DNA of 64,000 bases from Nymphalis io. Its lineage: Eukaryota > Arthropoda > Insecta > Lepidoptera > Nymphalidae. The stretch is from the NCBI RefSeq assembly GCF_905147045.1, contig NC_065889.1, positions 5,585,001 to 5,649,000 of the forward strand. The letters are read 5' to 3'. The position numbers and the translations under genes were made by a program. Below are positions 13,164-25,317 of this stretch, piece after piece. The first letter of the stretch is position 1; every line of letters begins with the position of its first letter. The notes below the pieces were generated by a model. The model had not been told where the DNA came from. It saw only the letters and a program-made list of their open reading frames with translations, and searched no databases.

Positions 13164-14525
13164 CAATGTTAGACATATTCGTTAACATTTATAAAACATA
13201 GTATATTTTCTGCCAATCAGTGTATATTTTCCATGTCTCTGACTAAAATGTGACGCAGAATTCACGACCTTTATACTATGTAAGCGCTGAAACATTTTTC
13301 GGTCGAGCGGCATATTTTACCGCGGAAAGCGAAAGCCGTTTCCCAAGCAGTGCTGATCACGAAGGTCGAAGCCATTTAGTTTCGTGTACCTATCGTGGTT
13401 GCGAATTTCTATGCAAAACAAACAACATAAATGCACATCTTTCAAAGTTGTTACAATGCTTGTAATTCATGTTAAATTTACCTTGGAACGGAACGTTACA
13501 GAATTTAATTTACATAATTTCTCACTTATGGCAGTTGATAAACAAACTAGGTAGCGTTTCTATTAAGGTCAATTTAGCACTACATCGAAGTGGCGGCGTG
13601 TAGGTTAAGTACATGAATGGGTGACCTTCATTTAATGCGGAGAAAGTGGAGGGTAATATACGTGTGTGCTATATAGTATACGCATACGATGGAGGGAACT
13701 CTGATCATTTTTAAGCTCGAATCGATCTACTTATAATATTAAAACTATATATTTATGTTTAATGCAGGCAAAAACATATTATGTAGCAAGAACGATAAGA
13801 ACGATGATTTAATTCTGTTTAAGCTTGTCTTTGTTAAAGAAAAACTTCTTTTTAGTGTTTTTGTTTCTATTTAAATTTTTTATAATTAATTTTAATATTT
13901 GTTTATATTTACCGCATCGAATTTAAGGGTATTTAAGGGTATTAAGCATATCAAAATTATATTATTATCTTAATTTTTTGTGATATAAACATTTGTTTTA
14001 TGATAGTTAGCTATAAACCTGTTCTCTATTATTTTTATAATTAGATATCTGTTTCTTGTATTACTTAAATCATATATGAGGTAACATTTCAATAAAAAAA
14101 ACATTAAAATATTATAACTATATTAAGCTAGTTATATGAGTCCATATTTAAAATTAATTATCACTAATGCACAGTTAGAAAAGTTTTTGAGTACACTACA
14201 ATATAACTCATGATAATGAAAGTTGACAGGTGAGAGAGGACGAATGAACAAGGGTACAGAAATGACCTTAATATGTAAATATTAAACAGTGTCACCGTAC
14301 GTCACTAAAATGAAACTTTGACTTCTATATCCTTTAATTTGTATATTTGTTTTATTCTAATAATTCAGTTGCATCTTCTTCGGATAATGACATTGCAAAC
14401 ATGGAAGCTTATTTATATTAATTTATAATATACAAAACACAGAAATTTGTTTAAATTTATCTATAAAACATAATGTTAAAATTCATTAATAAATAAGGTG
14501 TAATGAATAAAATAGTATACAGGAA
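13164..14525. other. Gene-free DNA
   Basis: A moderately GC-richer patch near 13285-13400 stands out but gives only a 71-codon ORF with no recognisable motif. The remainder is AT-rich. Confidence 0.45.
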
Positions 14526-14665
14526 CAGTAACAGCCTGCAAATCCCAATGCTGGGCCAAGGCCTCCTCTCCCTGTTTGAGGAAAAGGTATGGAGCTTATT
14601 GGTGTGTTCCATTAACCCGCATTGGAGCAGCGTGGTGGAATAAGCTCCATAAATACCTTCTCCTT
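14526..14665. repeat. Two SINE family B tails joined head to head
   Basis: 14526-14595 reads as a minus-strand family B tail (GTAACAGCCTG, CAATGCTGGGCCAAGGCC). 14610-14665 reads as the plus-strand block (ACCCGCATTGGAGCAGCGTGG, AATAAGCTCCAT). Together they make an imperfect inverted repeat around GGTATGGAGCTTATT and AATAAGCTCCATAAATACC. Confidence 0.6.
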
Positions 14666-15482
14666 AAAATAGTATAGATGATAAAAAAGTGTAGTGTTAT
14701 AGTAATCGTTGGTTTCCATGTTAAAATTAAACTGTTGTAATTTTAATTGTGGAAGTGGAGAAGTGGTGGTGTAGTACTGGAATTCTAACCAGTAGTAGTC
14801 TTTTAATATATTTTAATCTTGTAAAACGACGATTTGAAAATGTTGGTAAACTTTGATTTAAGCTTAGGAAATATTGAATAAAATAAATGTTATACATCTC
14901 AAAAATTACATTAGAAAACGAAATCTTTATTTTTTTCGCCTGTGAATAAATATTCAGCAAATACTCTAGTGATAAACCGATACACTTCATAACTAAGTTA
15001 CGATCGGTTTCAGGCATCTGTATAAGATATCATTCTCGTTTTATTAGATATCGTTATAAGAAAAAGAATACAAAAGTTTTGCTACTTAGAAATACTTTGA
15101 AAGGAATACAGTCAGGAGGAAAAAAATCATAAAAGTTTTCATTCTTATTCAATTGTGAAAAAAAACTTTTTGGGGTAATAAAGAGAAATGCGGCATCTTA
15201 AGTTTCAACGAAGTTAGTGTTGAATAAATAGTATGTCGGTTTCCTAATTGGTGTTACGTCATCGTTAGGCACCTCACCCACTACTGGCGTTCTATAACCA
15301 GGCCTTTATTATTTTAATGATGTGTACATCGTAACATCCATATTACTATATAAAATAAGGTAAAATAAACATTATATTTATGGCGTGTGTAGTCAAAATA
15401 TAGTTAAGTTTTTCTGTGTTGTTTATATTTCATACCACCCGCTTAACTTCGTCCGGATTAAACTATTATTCATTCTTATTTC
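14666..15482. other. Gene-free AT-rich DNA
   Basis: Nothing recognised. A 96-codon minus-strand ORF (14727-15017) has no motif or conserved look. Confidence 0.45.
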
Positions 15483-15630
15483 TCAAGATTGGTGGCGCAT
15501 TGATGATTTAAGGGATGACAAACAAAAATTTATAAGAGTACCAAAGTATATGAGCGGTGGTGAGCACTTACACAGATGGCATGGATATCAGATGGCCCAT
15601 TTTCCATTTGAAATGAAAAAAATAGTTGGT
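15483..15630 (+). repeat. SINE family A, diverged 3' half
   Basis: ATTGGTGGCGCATTGATGAT, GGTGGTGAGCACTTACACAG and AGATGGCCCAT keep the order of family A blocks with heavy divergence. The ORF spanning it is an accident of the repeat. Confidence 0.5.
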
Positions 15631-15843
15631 GTCAAGTCCAAATTACTATTTCACATAGGAACATAACAACTTCAATGATTGACAACCCTTCATATTAAAC
15701 TGTTTTTCTTTTATTTACATACTACATCAACCGGTCACTCGTAAGGTGTCTACGACAATATTCAACAATATAATTTGTGTTTCACTATAATTATCTTCCA
15801 TTATTAATAAATGATGACTGACGTCACTAAATTGACTTAAATT

Positions 15844-16080
15844 TCCGAGTTGGCCCAGTGGTAAGAACTTTTGAATCTTAACCGATAATTGCGCGTTTGA
15901 TTTCAGACCAGCACCACTAAACTTCCATATATGTAATTTGTGTTTATAATACATATCGTGTCTAATTTCACTGAAATTCTGCCAAATATAATAATAATAA
16001 ATAAGAATAAGCTCCAAGTACCTTCTAAAATGGAGAGTATGCTTAGCCCAGCAGTGGGATATTTATGGACTGATATGACT
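15844..16080 (+). repeat. SINE family B, near full length
   Basis: A box A-like GAGTTGGCCCAGTGGTAAG starts it, followed by a decayed box B (GCGTTTGATTTCA) and the body blocks CACCACTAAACTTCC and GTGTTTATAATACATATCGTG. It ends at TTAGCCCAGCAGTGGGATAT, the same tail seen at 58912 (reverse). Confidence 0.75.
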
Positions 16081-17974
16081 GTACTACTTTTTTAAGTTTT
16101 TTTTCTGCCTATTATTATTAAACATCAAAATCGGCTACTGTCACTGTCACTTATCTAATTATAGATTGTTGCGAACTTTTATGTTAAAATTTGAAAGATG
16201 TACAAATCTTACATTTGAAGGTTTTGGTAGTTTTCGCTTGAAAGTATTGTTTTCGTCTGATGCGGAATTTTCCTATATAAATGTGCAATATATAAACATA
16301 TTATATACCTAAGCAATTCCAGATTCTATGGCTTTATCTTCATGATTTTAGTATGATGTGTTGTAACTGTTACTGCGAGTATCGAATAATTTATAACTGC
16401 TGAGCACGGAACGCAATGAGAATAATTCTAAAAATATATTTTCAAGACCTGCACCATATAATCATCATGTTGAATCAATAGTGTAAGACTAAGCCAGATC
16501 GTAATATATAATATTAGATGTAATACGAATTATTATTAAATATTCCTGGAGAGTATCTGTAATTTTTTATATTAATCAATTATAATCTATATTTTTAATC
16601 TCGCAACAAGAACATTGACAGATACTCTTTATGGCGGGAAAATGATAGACTTTGAATGCTTTTTACGAGCAGTGCGGATTGCGTGTTTAAATCTAGTTTT
16701 TACAATAGCATCTAACGTGCAAGTTTTAGGAATTGCCTTCGTTATGGATTTAAGCAGTAATTCGGTTTTCATTACGCGTCCACCTCTCAGAATTGCTGAC
16801 TTTCGGGGATACAATATTTGTAATCGGATTACAGTCGTAAATGGAAGTCAAAGATAAGGTACGTTAAGTTTTATTTCAAGACTTTAATCAAGAATTACTC
16901 CACTTTAAAAAATCCTGCCAAATATTTTCACAAGTCACGGTTTCATTTTCTCAAAATAAAAATTATCCCTTCTTCTTCTTATATTTATAAACCGCTGTTG
17001 TAAAGTTTCAGCTGGACCAGTAAATTGTATAAGTAGATAGTAGTGTTTATTTTATTTGATTTTTTTGTAATTTTGTATATGGGTTACTCGAATAAATAAA
17101 TTATTATTATTATAAACTTTATCCATGCAAATATTTACGTTTTCCCGAAAAGGGTGTTTTTACTTTGGGAAGGTAGGGTGATTTGTAAGTATAGAAATGG
17201 TCCTGCAGTGATATTCTGTATGTACTCACTTCATTAGTCCCGTGAGATGTTGACAATCGACTTACGGCGATATACTTTGATCTGTGTATTTTTGATGTCG
17301 CGTATCATTTTCTGAGATTTCACGATCGTTTTCTACGGTGAGTTTCGAATTTGTTCTTGCAGAATAGCCCTACTGAAATATATGCTTGTTGTTATGTGGT
17401 AAGACCTAAAAGACAAATTTTAATTTATATTTAAACTTATTAATTTCTTATTAATTTTTAAGAAATTATTCTTTGACATGTCTTTTCCTTAAAGATATTG
17501 TTCTGTAAGCTTCACGTGCCACACCATCGAAGGCTTTAGAAACAGAATACACTAATTATATTCTGTGATTTCTCCGAGGCATCATATGTGTATATAAAAA
17601 TTATTATTTTTTCATATATTTTAGTATTCAAAGGCGGAAATATCGAAATCCTATTATAGATATCGAAATATATTCTAATAATAAAAACGTAAAAGTTTGC
17701 ATGAGCGATTTGGATGAAATTTCGCATAGGAATAGTTCATTTGTAAAGGTGGATTACTAAATAAAATACTTTTCATCCGGTTTTTACGACTGTTATAAAT
17801 TTATGGTAATCCTTCGTACGAATCCTACTATGCTACTAATATTAAAAAAGTGAAAGTTTTTATGATTGGATGTTTGTATGTTTGTTACTTAATCACGCAA
17901 AAACGAATGAACTTTAAAATATCACGATGGCAGAATTTGAAAGATTCTTATGACAAACTGAATTCTACGCGGGT
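16081..17974. other. Gene-free AT-rich DNA
   Basis: The ORFs near 16615-16857 lie on both strands of one segment and show no family motif. No splice-bounded coding or repeat was recognised. Confidence 0.45.
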
Positions 17975-18298
17975 GGCCCCGATTTACGCTCACGTGTCTT
18001 ATTTCAGACGGCGCTGAGGAGGACGGAACCAGGATGGCCTCGCGCTGCCGTACGCACTAGCGAGGACTGCGCGGGGGCGAAATTACCTTCGCCCCCTGAG
18101 GAGAGCTCCGCCGAGCCACGAGCGGAGCAAAACACGGGAGAGGCCGCAGATGCGTTATATCAACACGATCCCGCACCCTCTCCGATCCGTGCCGAGGACG
18201 GCCGTCGCAGTGGTTTTAGTGGGTAAGAATCCCACATAACCCAGTTCCCCCCATGGGAGCTAGGCACCTTTCAGAAGGTATCCACTGCGTGAAAAAAA
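17975..18298 (+). mobile_element. GC-rich 3' end of a non-LTR retrotransposon (5'-truncated)
   Basis: This is an abrupt GC-rich island in AT-rich DNA. One frame is open to a TAA near 18224-18226 and reads a proline- and glutamate-rich C-terminus (LPSPPEESSAEPRAEQ, then ALYQHDPAPSPI). A non-coding tail follows (GGGTAAGAATCCCACATAAC) that ends in a run of A at about 18290-18298. An ORF end plus a short 3' UTR plus poly(A) is what a truncated LINE leaves. I cannot place the clade from this piece. Confidence 0.6.
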
Positions 18299-18920
18299 AG
18301 ACAGGCTTATTTACTTAATAAATTGTAAGTCTAAAGCTAAAACAATACGTATATATAATATGATATATATCCACGTAATATTTCCACAGAAAATATCTAT
18401 ACATAAATAGAATTTAATCTTGCTCCGGCGGAAACGCGAACTTAGATTAATATTTCATAACTACTAATAAAAATGTCCTGAAAAATATCAATCTAATTCA
18501 CATGAAATTTTTAATAAAATATTTTATATTTCAGCTTTAAGATGGACTTGTAGACATATAATCTTATTATATCGATTGAGGAACTTTTGTATATGGGTAC
18601 ACAAAATATAATATATAAATAATATCTTGGAAACGACTCTAACGATTTGGCTCAAATTTGGTATTTAGATAACGTTTAGCTTTTTAAGTTTACCCACAGA
18701 AAGCTAAAACATTAATATCATATATACTACATATAAATTATATACATGATATTACTGAAATATGATGTAAAAAAGGCGCAATTAAAATCAAAATTTCGCT
18801 AATTTCTTTTGCGTCTGTAATGTAGTTGTTGTATGTATTTTAATATTAATATTACAAAGACATTAAAAGACAATATCGCTAAAGTAAGAAAATTATAAAA
18901 ATATTTTACATGATTATCGG

Positions 18921-18954
18921 TTATATAAGAAACGTAGCGACGTTTCTTATATAA
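18921..18954. repeat. Perfect inverted repeat, 15-bp arms
   Basis: TTATATAAGAAACGT (18921-18935) and its exact reverse complement (18940-18954) flank AGCG. Confidence 0.9.
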
Positions 18955-19554
18955 TTACTAAGTATTTAAACAGTGGCAATCCCGTATTACATTTTCTATT
19001 CTATAAATAAAAAGTGTTTTCGTCCAATTGTGTTATTCTTATACAAACTAAACAAATTATAAAATTAAGTCCCTGGGGCATTTCCTCTAAAGCCATCACT
19101 GTATGTATATCTATTATTACTAGTGTGTTATAAAATAGGTCTACTATTTTAAATCCCTATAACGTTGTTATAAAATATATTTAATATTCAATCGATAATC
19201 ACCTATAACAGTAAGTACTTATTAGATACTCATCTAACCAATATTTAGGTCAAATCAATATCAAAACAGACAATAAAATGGAATACCACTGATCATATAT
19301 GTAATCCATTGGATTGGAAGGCCTTAGCCCAGCAGTGGGACAATCACTGTTATTTTAATTTACTTTATATTTATTATTGAAAACAAAATTATATTTTTTA
19401 CTAACTATTTTGACATTATAAAGTTACTTTTTTAGTGTTACATTTATTTACATTTTTTATTACAAACAGTTTGGTAGGCGTAGCAATCGTGACCGCTCGT
19501 AGACCTTAATATATGAAACATTAACCCAAGCTTCTTAGATATCATGTCAAATTG

Positions 19555-19625
19555 AAGAAACAAAACATTGGAATAACAAATTGAAAACAATTGAATTAAG
19601 AAAACAAAACATTGGAATAACAAAC
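19555..19625 (+). repeat. Local direct duplication
   Basis: The block AAACAAAACATTGGAATAAC occurs twice, about 46 bp apart, separated by an AATTGAAAACAATTGAATT stretch that is itself partly repeated. Confidence 0.8.
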
Positions 19626-20317
19626 GTGTGAGTGGTTCTAACACAGGACCTGCAGAAATCTCTATTACGAAGGCGTATATGTGTTTTAACTTATTATTTC
19701 GGTAATTGGGGTAACTGCAGAAATAATCGCGTTCTAATAAGTACGTAAAATAAAAATCATGTCTGGTATTCAAAGTGACATCACTTAGTCTTTAACTAGC
19801 GGAGAATCAAGACGCTTTTACCGATATTGTCGATTTCTCATAAGTAATTTAGAAATAACCTACTCGGATACAGAACTTAATTACATATGGACTGAAATGA
19901 TAACCTTTGCTTCGCATCAGCTTCGCCGTTGGGTAAAACTATCTATTTTATTTATGCCTGCCGTGTCCTGTCATATTAAATATTCTGTGTGATACTTGCC
20001 ACCCATCAAGTCTTGCCAACTTAGATATTCAGTATGGCATTTGACCCCGTCATTGTAAGATTAAATATTAAAATTGGTATTTGCACTAGCCACGTTATAA
20101 CATTTTAGCTGAGTATATTTTGTACCATCTTGAAATTTATGGGGCGTTATATTGGAAGGGACATACATGTCCATGTCCAACAGTGGACTACGCTTATCTG
20201 TTATGATGAATACAATAATTCTATTCCCCGTTCGACGACATTACATTTGTCTTGTATTATATTTCATTCGAACCCGTCCAGTCATTTGAGCATGATCCTA
20301 TAATATTTCATGTTTAA

Positions 20318-20455
20318 CTAGGATGGTATGTCCCCTGTGTTTGTAATTACACTATCATACATCCTTCAAAGCGGATTATAGGATATTTATTTGTATTGCA
20401 GTTTTCCGGTAGAATACGTGTTTTTGGTGGTACTTAAAGAACGGGCGTACACAAA
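20318..20455 (-). repeat. SINE family A, diverged 5' half
   Basis: Minus-strand blocks GTACGCCCGTTCTTTAAGTACC, ATTCTACCGGAAAACTGC and GTAATTACAAACACAGGGGA keep the family A order. Confidence 0.5.
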
Positions 20456-21699
20456 TAATAATAATGGTAAAAATCAATGATAATAATCACTCATTATTAA
20501 AGTTTTACATTATTTTGAATGACGTTATTATCACGAAAATCCGATTAATACTAATTCATTGTCTCGGCGTTGACGAAATTGTGTTACCTAAATGTCGTAG
20601 GACGGATTTCTGTGTAAGGGGTTTTATTAAACAGAGTACCACAAACATGTACTATGATCATTTTGTGAATTTTTACTGTACACGCTTTTTATTTTATAAA
20701 ATTGCCATATTTCACTGCATCATAGAGCTATTTTATAACGCAGATCAATTCAAACCTCAAGTCGGACCACTAGTCTATTAGAGTATAATCCAATAGGAGT
20801 CTAGAAATTAGTAATGCTTGCCGTGGGTGGAATAACATTAAAAAACTACGGGAATCGTCACTTGTGTTTATATCACTCGATATCTCCGCCGATTGTAAAT
20901 GGATTTTATTGAATTTATTTCAATTTAGTGCCAAGGAAATTAAAGAAAGAAAATCCTATGTAAATTTGAAGAATTCCAGCACTAAAGGTGTCTCTATAAG
21001 TGGCGTCTCATTTAACAAGGTACTAAAAACGGCGAATCCACCACTATTTAATACGAAAACTGTACCACATATTATCAACAAAAAAAAAATTAGTAAAAAG
21101 TATATGTTGTCAAAAGCAAGGCAAACTGATTAGGTACTATTCATATTTAAATATTATTTAGTACACTATAGTACACTTACATTAGGCAAACGTGTGGATA
21201 TTATTTATATTTTTTATTAAAACTGGTTTTACATAAGAAATACTCGTCTTAGTCATATTTGTTAAACATTAATTATATCAGGATTCACTTTTCTCACATC
21301 CATAACTTAATCATAATTTCATCAACATTAAGATCTCTCTCTGTTTTTATGGTGACGTAAAAATACAATCATACTCGATCTTAAGACTATATAAATAATA
21401 TTTTACGTCATTATTTTGACGTTCATACATAAATAATAATAGTTGCTTATGTAAATGTACCTAAAATTAGGTACTTCGATCGGATTATCTCAGAAGGCTT
21501 ATGTTAACTTTCATTATACACAAACTAGTGAATAATTTACGTTTCGGACGGGTACGTTATGTATATTAAAACATAGTTTGAAAATCACTTATTTATTATT
21601 AAAAAGAGATAGAAATTATTACATACATTTAAAGCACATAAAGACAACACACTAGGTACCTATATACTATATGACGCGTATGCTATAGGGCGCATAGCA
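20456..21699. other. AT-rich DNA, no supported gene
   Basis: Plus-strand ORFs of 105 and 89 codons (20464-20781, 20864-21133) have AT-driven composition and no recognisable domain. I would not call either a gene. Confidence 0.4.
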
Positions 21700-22985
21700 C
21701 ACAGTCACTCAAAACCAACTAATCCGTTACCTAGAAGATCACTGTCTAATTAATGATCGTCAGTACGGGTTTCGAGCTAAGCGGTCCACATGTGATCTTT
21801 TAGAGTACGTAACACACCTCGGGGGTGAAGCTATCGACAAGCATGGGGAATCGTTGGCTGTCAGCCTCGATATCTTCAAGTGTTTTGACAGGGTCTGGCA
21901 CAGAAGTCTTCAAGCTGCCGGCATATGCTGCACCTGAATAGCCAGCTTCCTGCATAAGCGTAGCCTTCGTATCTTAGTTGATGGTTGCGCTTCACAATTC
22001 CATGTAGTGAATGCTGGGGTCCCCCAGGGATCTGTGTTATCCCCCATACTCTTTCTTTTGCATATCAATGATATGCTCTCTCTTTGGAACATACATTGCT
22101 ATGCAGACGATCGTACAGTGCATGGGGGATACCATGAACGCGCAGTAGTTGAGCAAGCGAAAATTGAGGAGAGGCTGAGGCATCTTGTTACTTGATAGGA
22201 TGTTAGAAGTCATCGCCAAATGGGGTGCCAAATTGTTAAGTTTAATACTAAGAAAACACAGGTATGCGCTATCACAGCGAAAAAGTCACCATTTTCCCCC
22301 TCTTCCCTTCCTCTGTGGCACCTCGCTGGAGATACAAAGCAAAATCACCATGCTGGGTATTGACGTTCGGTGTGACCTTAGTCCAAGAGATTAATTACAT
22401 CGAGGCTGTTATAAAAACAGCTTCGCGGAAACTCGGAGTTTTGAACAAGGTGCGGCGTTTTTTCACCCCACAACGGTCTTGCATTAAATATTGCTCACAC
22501 CATTGGGATGGCACCGCTAAGTACCTACTGGAGGTCTTGGATCAGTTTCAGCGACGTACGGTTCACATTATTGGCGACGTAAAGGTCACAAACACCCTCG
22601 AGCCTTTACAATTGCGTCGAGAGATAGAGCGCTTTCTATCGACTATATCACGGCGAGTGATCTGAGGAATTATTATCTCTAATTCTTGCCTCCCTCTTCC
22701 TTCATAAGTCTATACGTGCTGGCTCACAAATAAATTTGGCAACTCCTTTCTTTGTTGCACTTGCAAAAAATGGAATTCTTTACCAGCTCACGTGTTCCCC
22801 TCCTCTTACAACCCGGGTCCCTTCAAACGAGGCGTGAAGAGGCATCTTGCAGGCCGGCAAGGTGGGGGTGGCTAGTGCAGAACATTCTTACCAACTTTAC
22901 TGGCCGTCGTCGCGTTTGGACTCTACTTCCACTTACCATCAGGTGGAGTAGAGTCATTTGCCTTCGTCGCAAATATAAAAAAAGT
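21700..22985 (+). mobile_element. Jockey/CR1-like non-LTR retrotransposon, 5'-truncated and decayed
   Basis: Conceptual translation in shifting frames shows a reverse transcriptase: QYGFRAKRST (near 21760), SLDIFKCFDRVWH (RT block A, near 21865), GVPQGSVLSPILF (block B, near 22015) and CYADD (catalytic block C, near 22097). The C-terminal thumb-like region holds LGVLNKVRRFF and RRTVHIIGD. An in-frame TGA near 21937 and several frameshifts break it. The 3' end has CACTTACCATCAGGTGGAG, then GCAAATATAAAAAAAG near 22985. The order of RT blocks and the YADD box make the call firm; the exact clade is not. Confidence 0.85.
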
Positions 22986-23877
22986 AACATTATCATTAAA
23001 TTACAAATTGCTTTTTATGTAACAATTTTATCTGCAACTACATATTTTCGTTTAATTTGTCTTTTAAATATTTCGGAGAGTTCAATTGTTTATGATCTTC
23101 TGGACATCAGAATCATATATAATTTTGCAATAAAAACTTATGTAATTATATATACTAGTGATCGCCCAGTGGTCAAAAATAATTTATTTAAATTTAAATT
23201 TTAAATGTTATTAAGGTTCTATTGTAAAATATTAAATAAAATCACATACTTTGCATTGGCTACTCAGTTAATTATCCTATCTTTTTCAAACAAATGATGT
23301 AACGTTTAAATAAAAAACAAATCCAAAAAATTTAGACTAACATAAAAAAAAATTATATGATTATTGACACAAAAAATAAGGCGATTAAAAACAATTGTCC
23401 TTTGAATTTGACACACATTTTTCGATAAGCTACTTAAGGGCTTGTATAATATAGAAAAAAAACTGTTATATATAACAGTTTCAAAAGCCGTCATTTGACC
23501 ATTCTGGTAGGTTTATTGTTAATTAATTTATTATTTTTTTAAAGGAAACATACAATGTGATGACACTTATAGCATATTAATTTAAAATAATACATAGTTA
23601 CATTAGCTAAGTTTCCAATATCACTAAACTTAACAAAAACGAAACGTAAATAAAATCACATAGCTAAAACATTATATCATTAAATTAGGCCAATAAAGGT
23701 GGAATAAGTAAATTATAATTTTTTAACCAAATAAAATTAAAAGGCAAGCAAGTAAGAATATGACCACAGTTGCAAATTTATAACAAACTAAAAGATTGAA
23801 TATTAAGATAGGTCAGTTCGTTGTATGTATTATAAAATCAATATTTGAATAGACTTTATTATACTTTTGGCAGCTAC
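22986..23877. other. AT-rich DNA
   Basis: No gene. It contains a perfect 20-bp palindrome at 23461-23480 (AACTGTTATA and its reverse complement). Confidence 0.5.
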
Positions 23878-24180
23878 GGCTATCGCAAGGATTAATAACG
23901 ACAACAATATCATTCTTGAGTGAAGTAAATCTTTAGGTCTTAATGTCAACCCTAGCAAATGTCGAGCCTGGTCTTTCTTGCCATCCATAATGTTTGACAA
24001 TATTGTCATCCCTTATTGTGGTTATAATAAAAACCTGGATGTTTTCTTTTATAATATTCTTAGCTGGACTCACCATGCGAATAAAATCAGCAGGAAAGTG
24101 TTTGGGGCTCTGAGGTATTCTTCTATAATTTCCTCTAAATTATACTCGCACAGATCTACTTCTTCCTATTTTTGATTATC
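23878..24180 (+). mobile_element. Relic of a jockey-like reverse transcriptase C-terminal region
   Basis: Broken frames read INNDNNIIL, KSLGLNVNPSKC, then NLDVFFYNILSWTHHANKIS and RKVFGALRYSS. This matches the post-catalytic order seen in jockey-like RTs (a line resembling WS-GL-NPSKS, then a LSW--H--IS-K-FG-LR line). No other part of the element remains. It is a different lineage from the RTE copies. Confidence 0.6.
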
Positions 24181-24307
24181 CTGATCCAAGCTTTGTAGAC
24201 TAAACCAAAGACCAATTAAATAAAACTGAGAGACTTCAAAATACTTTTATTTAGTTTATATTTGGATAAGACAAATATGACCACGTTTCACAATTTTGTT
24301 CTTGTCT

Positions 24308-24598
24308 TTATTGGTCCGACCATTGCAATAATCTTTGACATGTGAACGAGCTACTGAAGCACATTTTTACTATAAATATATCACGGACCAATGACTCTCT
24401 TAATTCAACGAAATCACATTTTAAGCTGACAATGACATTTTCTAGACTCCTGATAAAGTTGTTTATATCTTCGTGATCGCTTTGTTTTCTTAGGAAAAAT
24501 GCATCTGTCAAGTAAATTTTGCCTTGGTTCGAAATAATTGTTAATGTTGAATGAATTGAATATGTTGTCGACATACCAATAGAATTATATCTTTTCAC
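24308..24598 (-). pseudogene. Gag-like LTR-retrotransposon fragment
   Basis: A 96-codon minus-strand frame contains FFLRKQSDHEDINNFIRSL, then CDFVELRESLVRDIFI and QRLLQ. The arrangement (a charged xRKQ-D line, a helical F--xL line, a C-F--L-ESL-RD line, then a RLL line) resembles the capsid end of gypsy-type Gag proteins. There is no zinc knuckle, protease or RT nearby and no LTRs were found, so this is a relic at best. The match is from memory of the family pattern. Confidence 0.4.
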
Positions 24599-25307
24599 AC
24601 TCCTTATCTAGGCCAGTGGCTAATCAATATATAAGCCACTTTTTCCACGTTAAATTGTTATTTATTTCGTTGTTTATGAACGACTTCGGTAAGTAAAACG
24701 TTTGAATCGCGATTTATTAAGTCAAATACTACGTTAATGTTCAAAGCACGCACTGCTAACACTATGTATTATTGGTCTTTTAGGCTTTGTTTATACACCT
24801 TTATACTATTCACCTATTAAGTGTCACTGAGTGAACTGACCTTGCTTACACGCAGCCATATATAATAATTATATATACATAAGTATTATAAAGCACAAAT
24901 ATCTATTAGACAAATTATAGGATAAATCATAAGCAAAGAAGAATATTACATGTAATATTTAATCTCTTCTCAGTTTGAAAATTAACTATAACCAAAAGGA
25001 TGGATGTGTAAATGATATGCGTATGTGTGTATTAAATGCATGACAGTGTGTGCAATGTTTTATTTTATTAATTTAACGTATTTTTAATGCATATTATACA
25101 AAAACGTAATCGTACACGTAATTGTCGTCAAAAGGGGTATAGAGTTTTTTCTTCACGTATTTATATAATAGATATATAGGAGGCAATGAAAATTTTATTT
25201 GTATTATTATCAATGTATACATTGCAATTAACGTGCAATCGCAATTGCAAATCGCAAGAACATACTAAAAACCTTAATCATAGAACATATAAAAAACTAT
25301 TTACTCT
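24599..25307. other. AT-rich DNA
   Basis: No ORF or repeat recognised up to the target-site duplication of RTE copy 2. Confidence 0.5.
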
Positions 25308-25317
25308 CTAAAAATAT
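25308..25317. repeat. Target-site duplication of RTE copy 2, left
   Basis: CTAAAAATAT, directly repeated at 28475-28484 on the other side of the element. Confidence 0.85.

Larger units (their letters stand above)
18299..20317. other. Gene-free AT-rich DNA
   Basis: It contains one perfect inverted repeat (18921-18954), a local direct duplication (about 19555-19625) and two family B SINE tail scraps near 19300-19345 (TTAGCCCAGCAGTGGGACA) and 20153-20200. I find no supported gene. Confidence 0.5.

Noticed and set aside
20464..21133. Two plus-strand ORFs of 105 and 89 codons
   Set aside because: Composition is AT-driven, and there is no recognisable domain or splice context. A decayed SINE lies just upstream.
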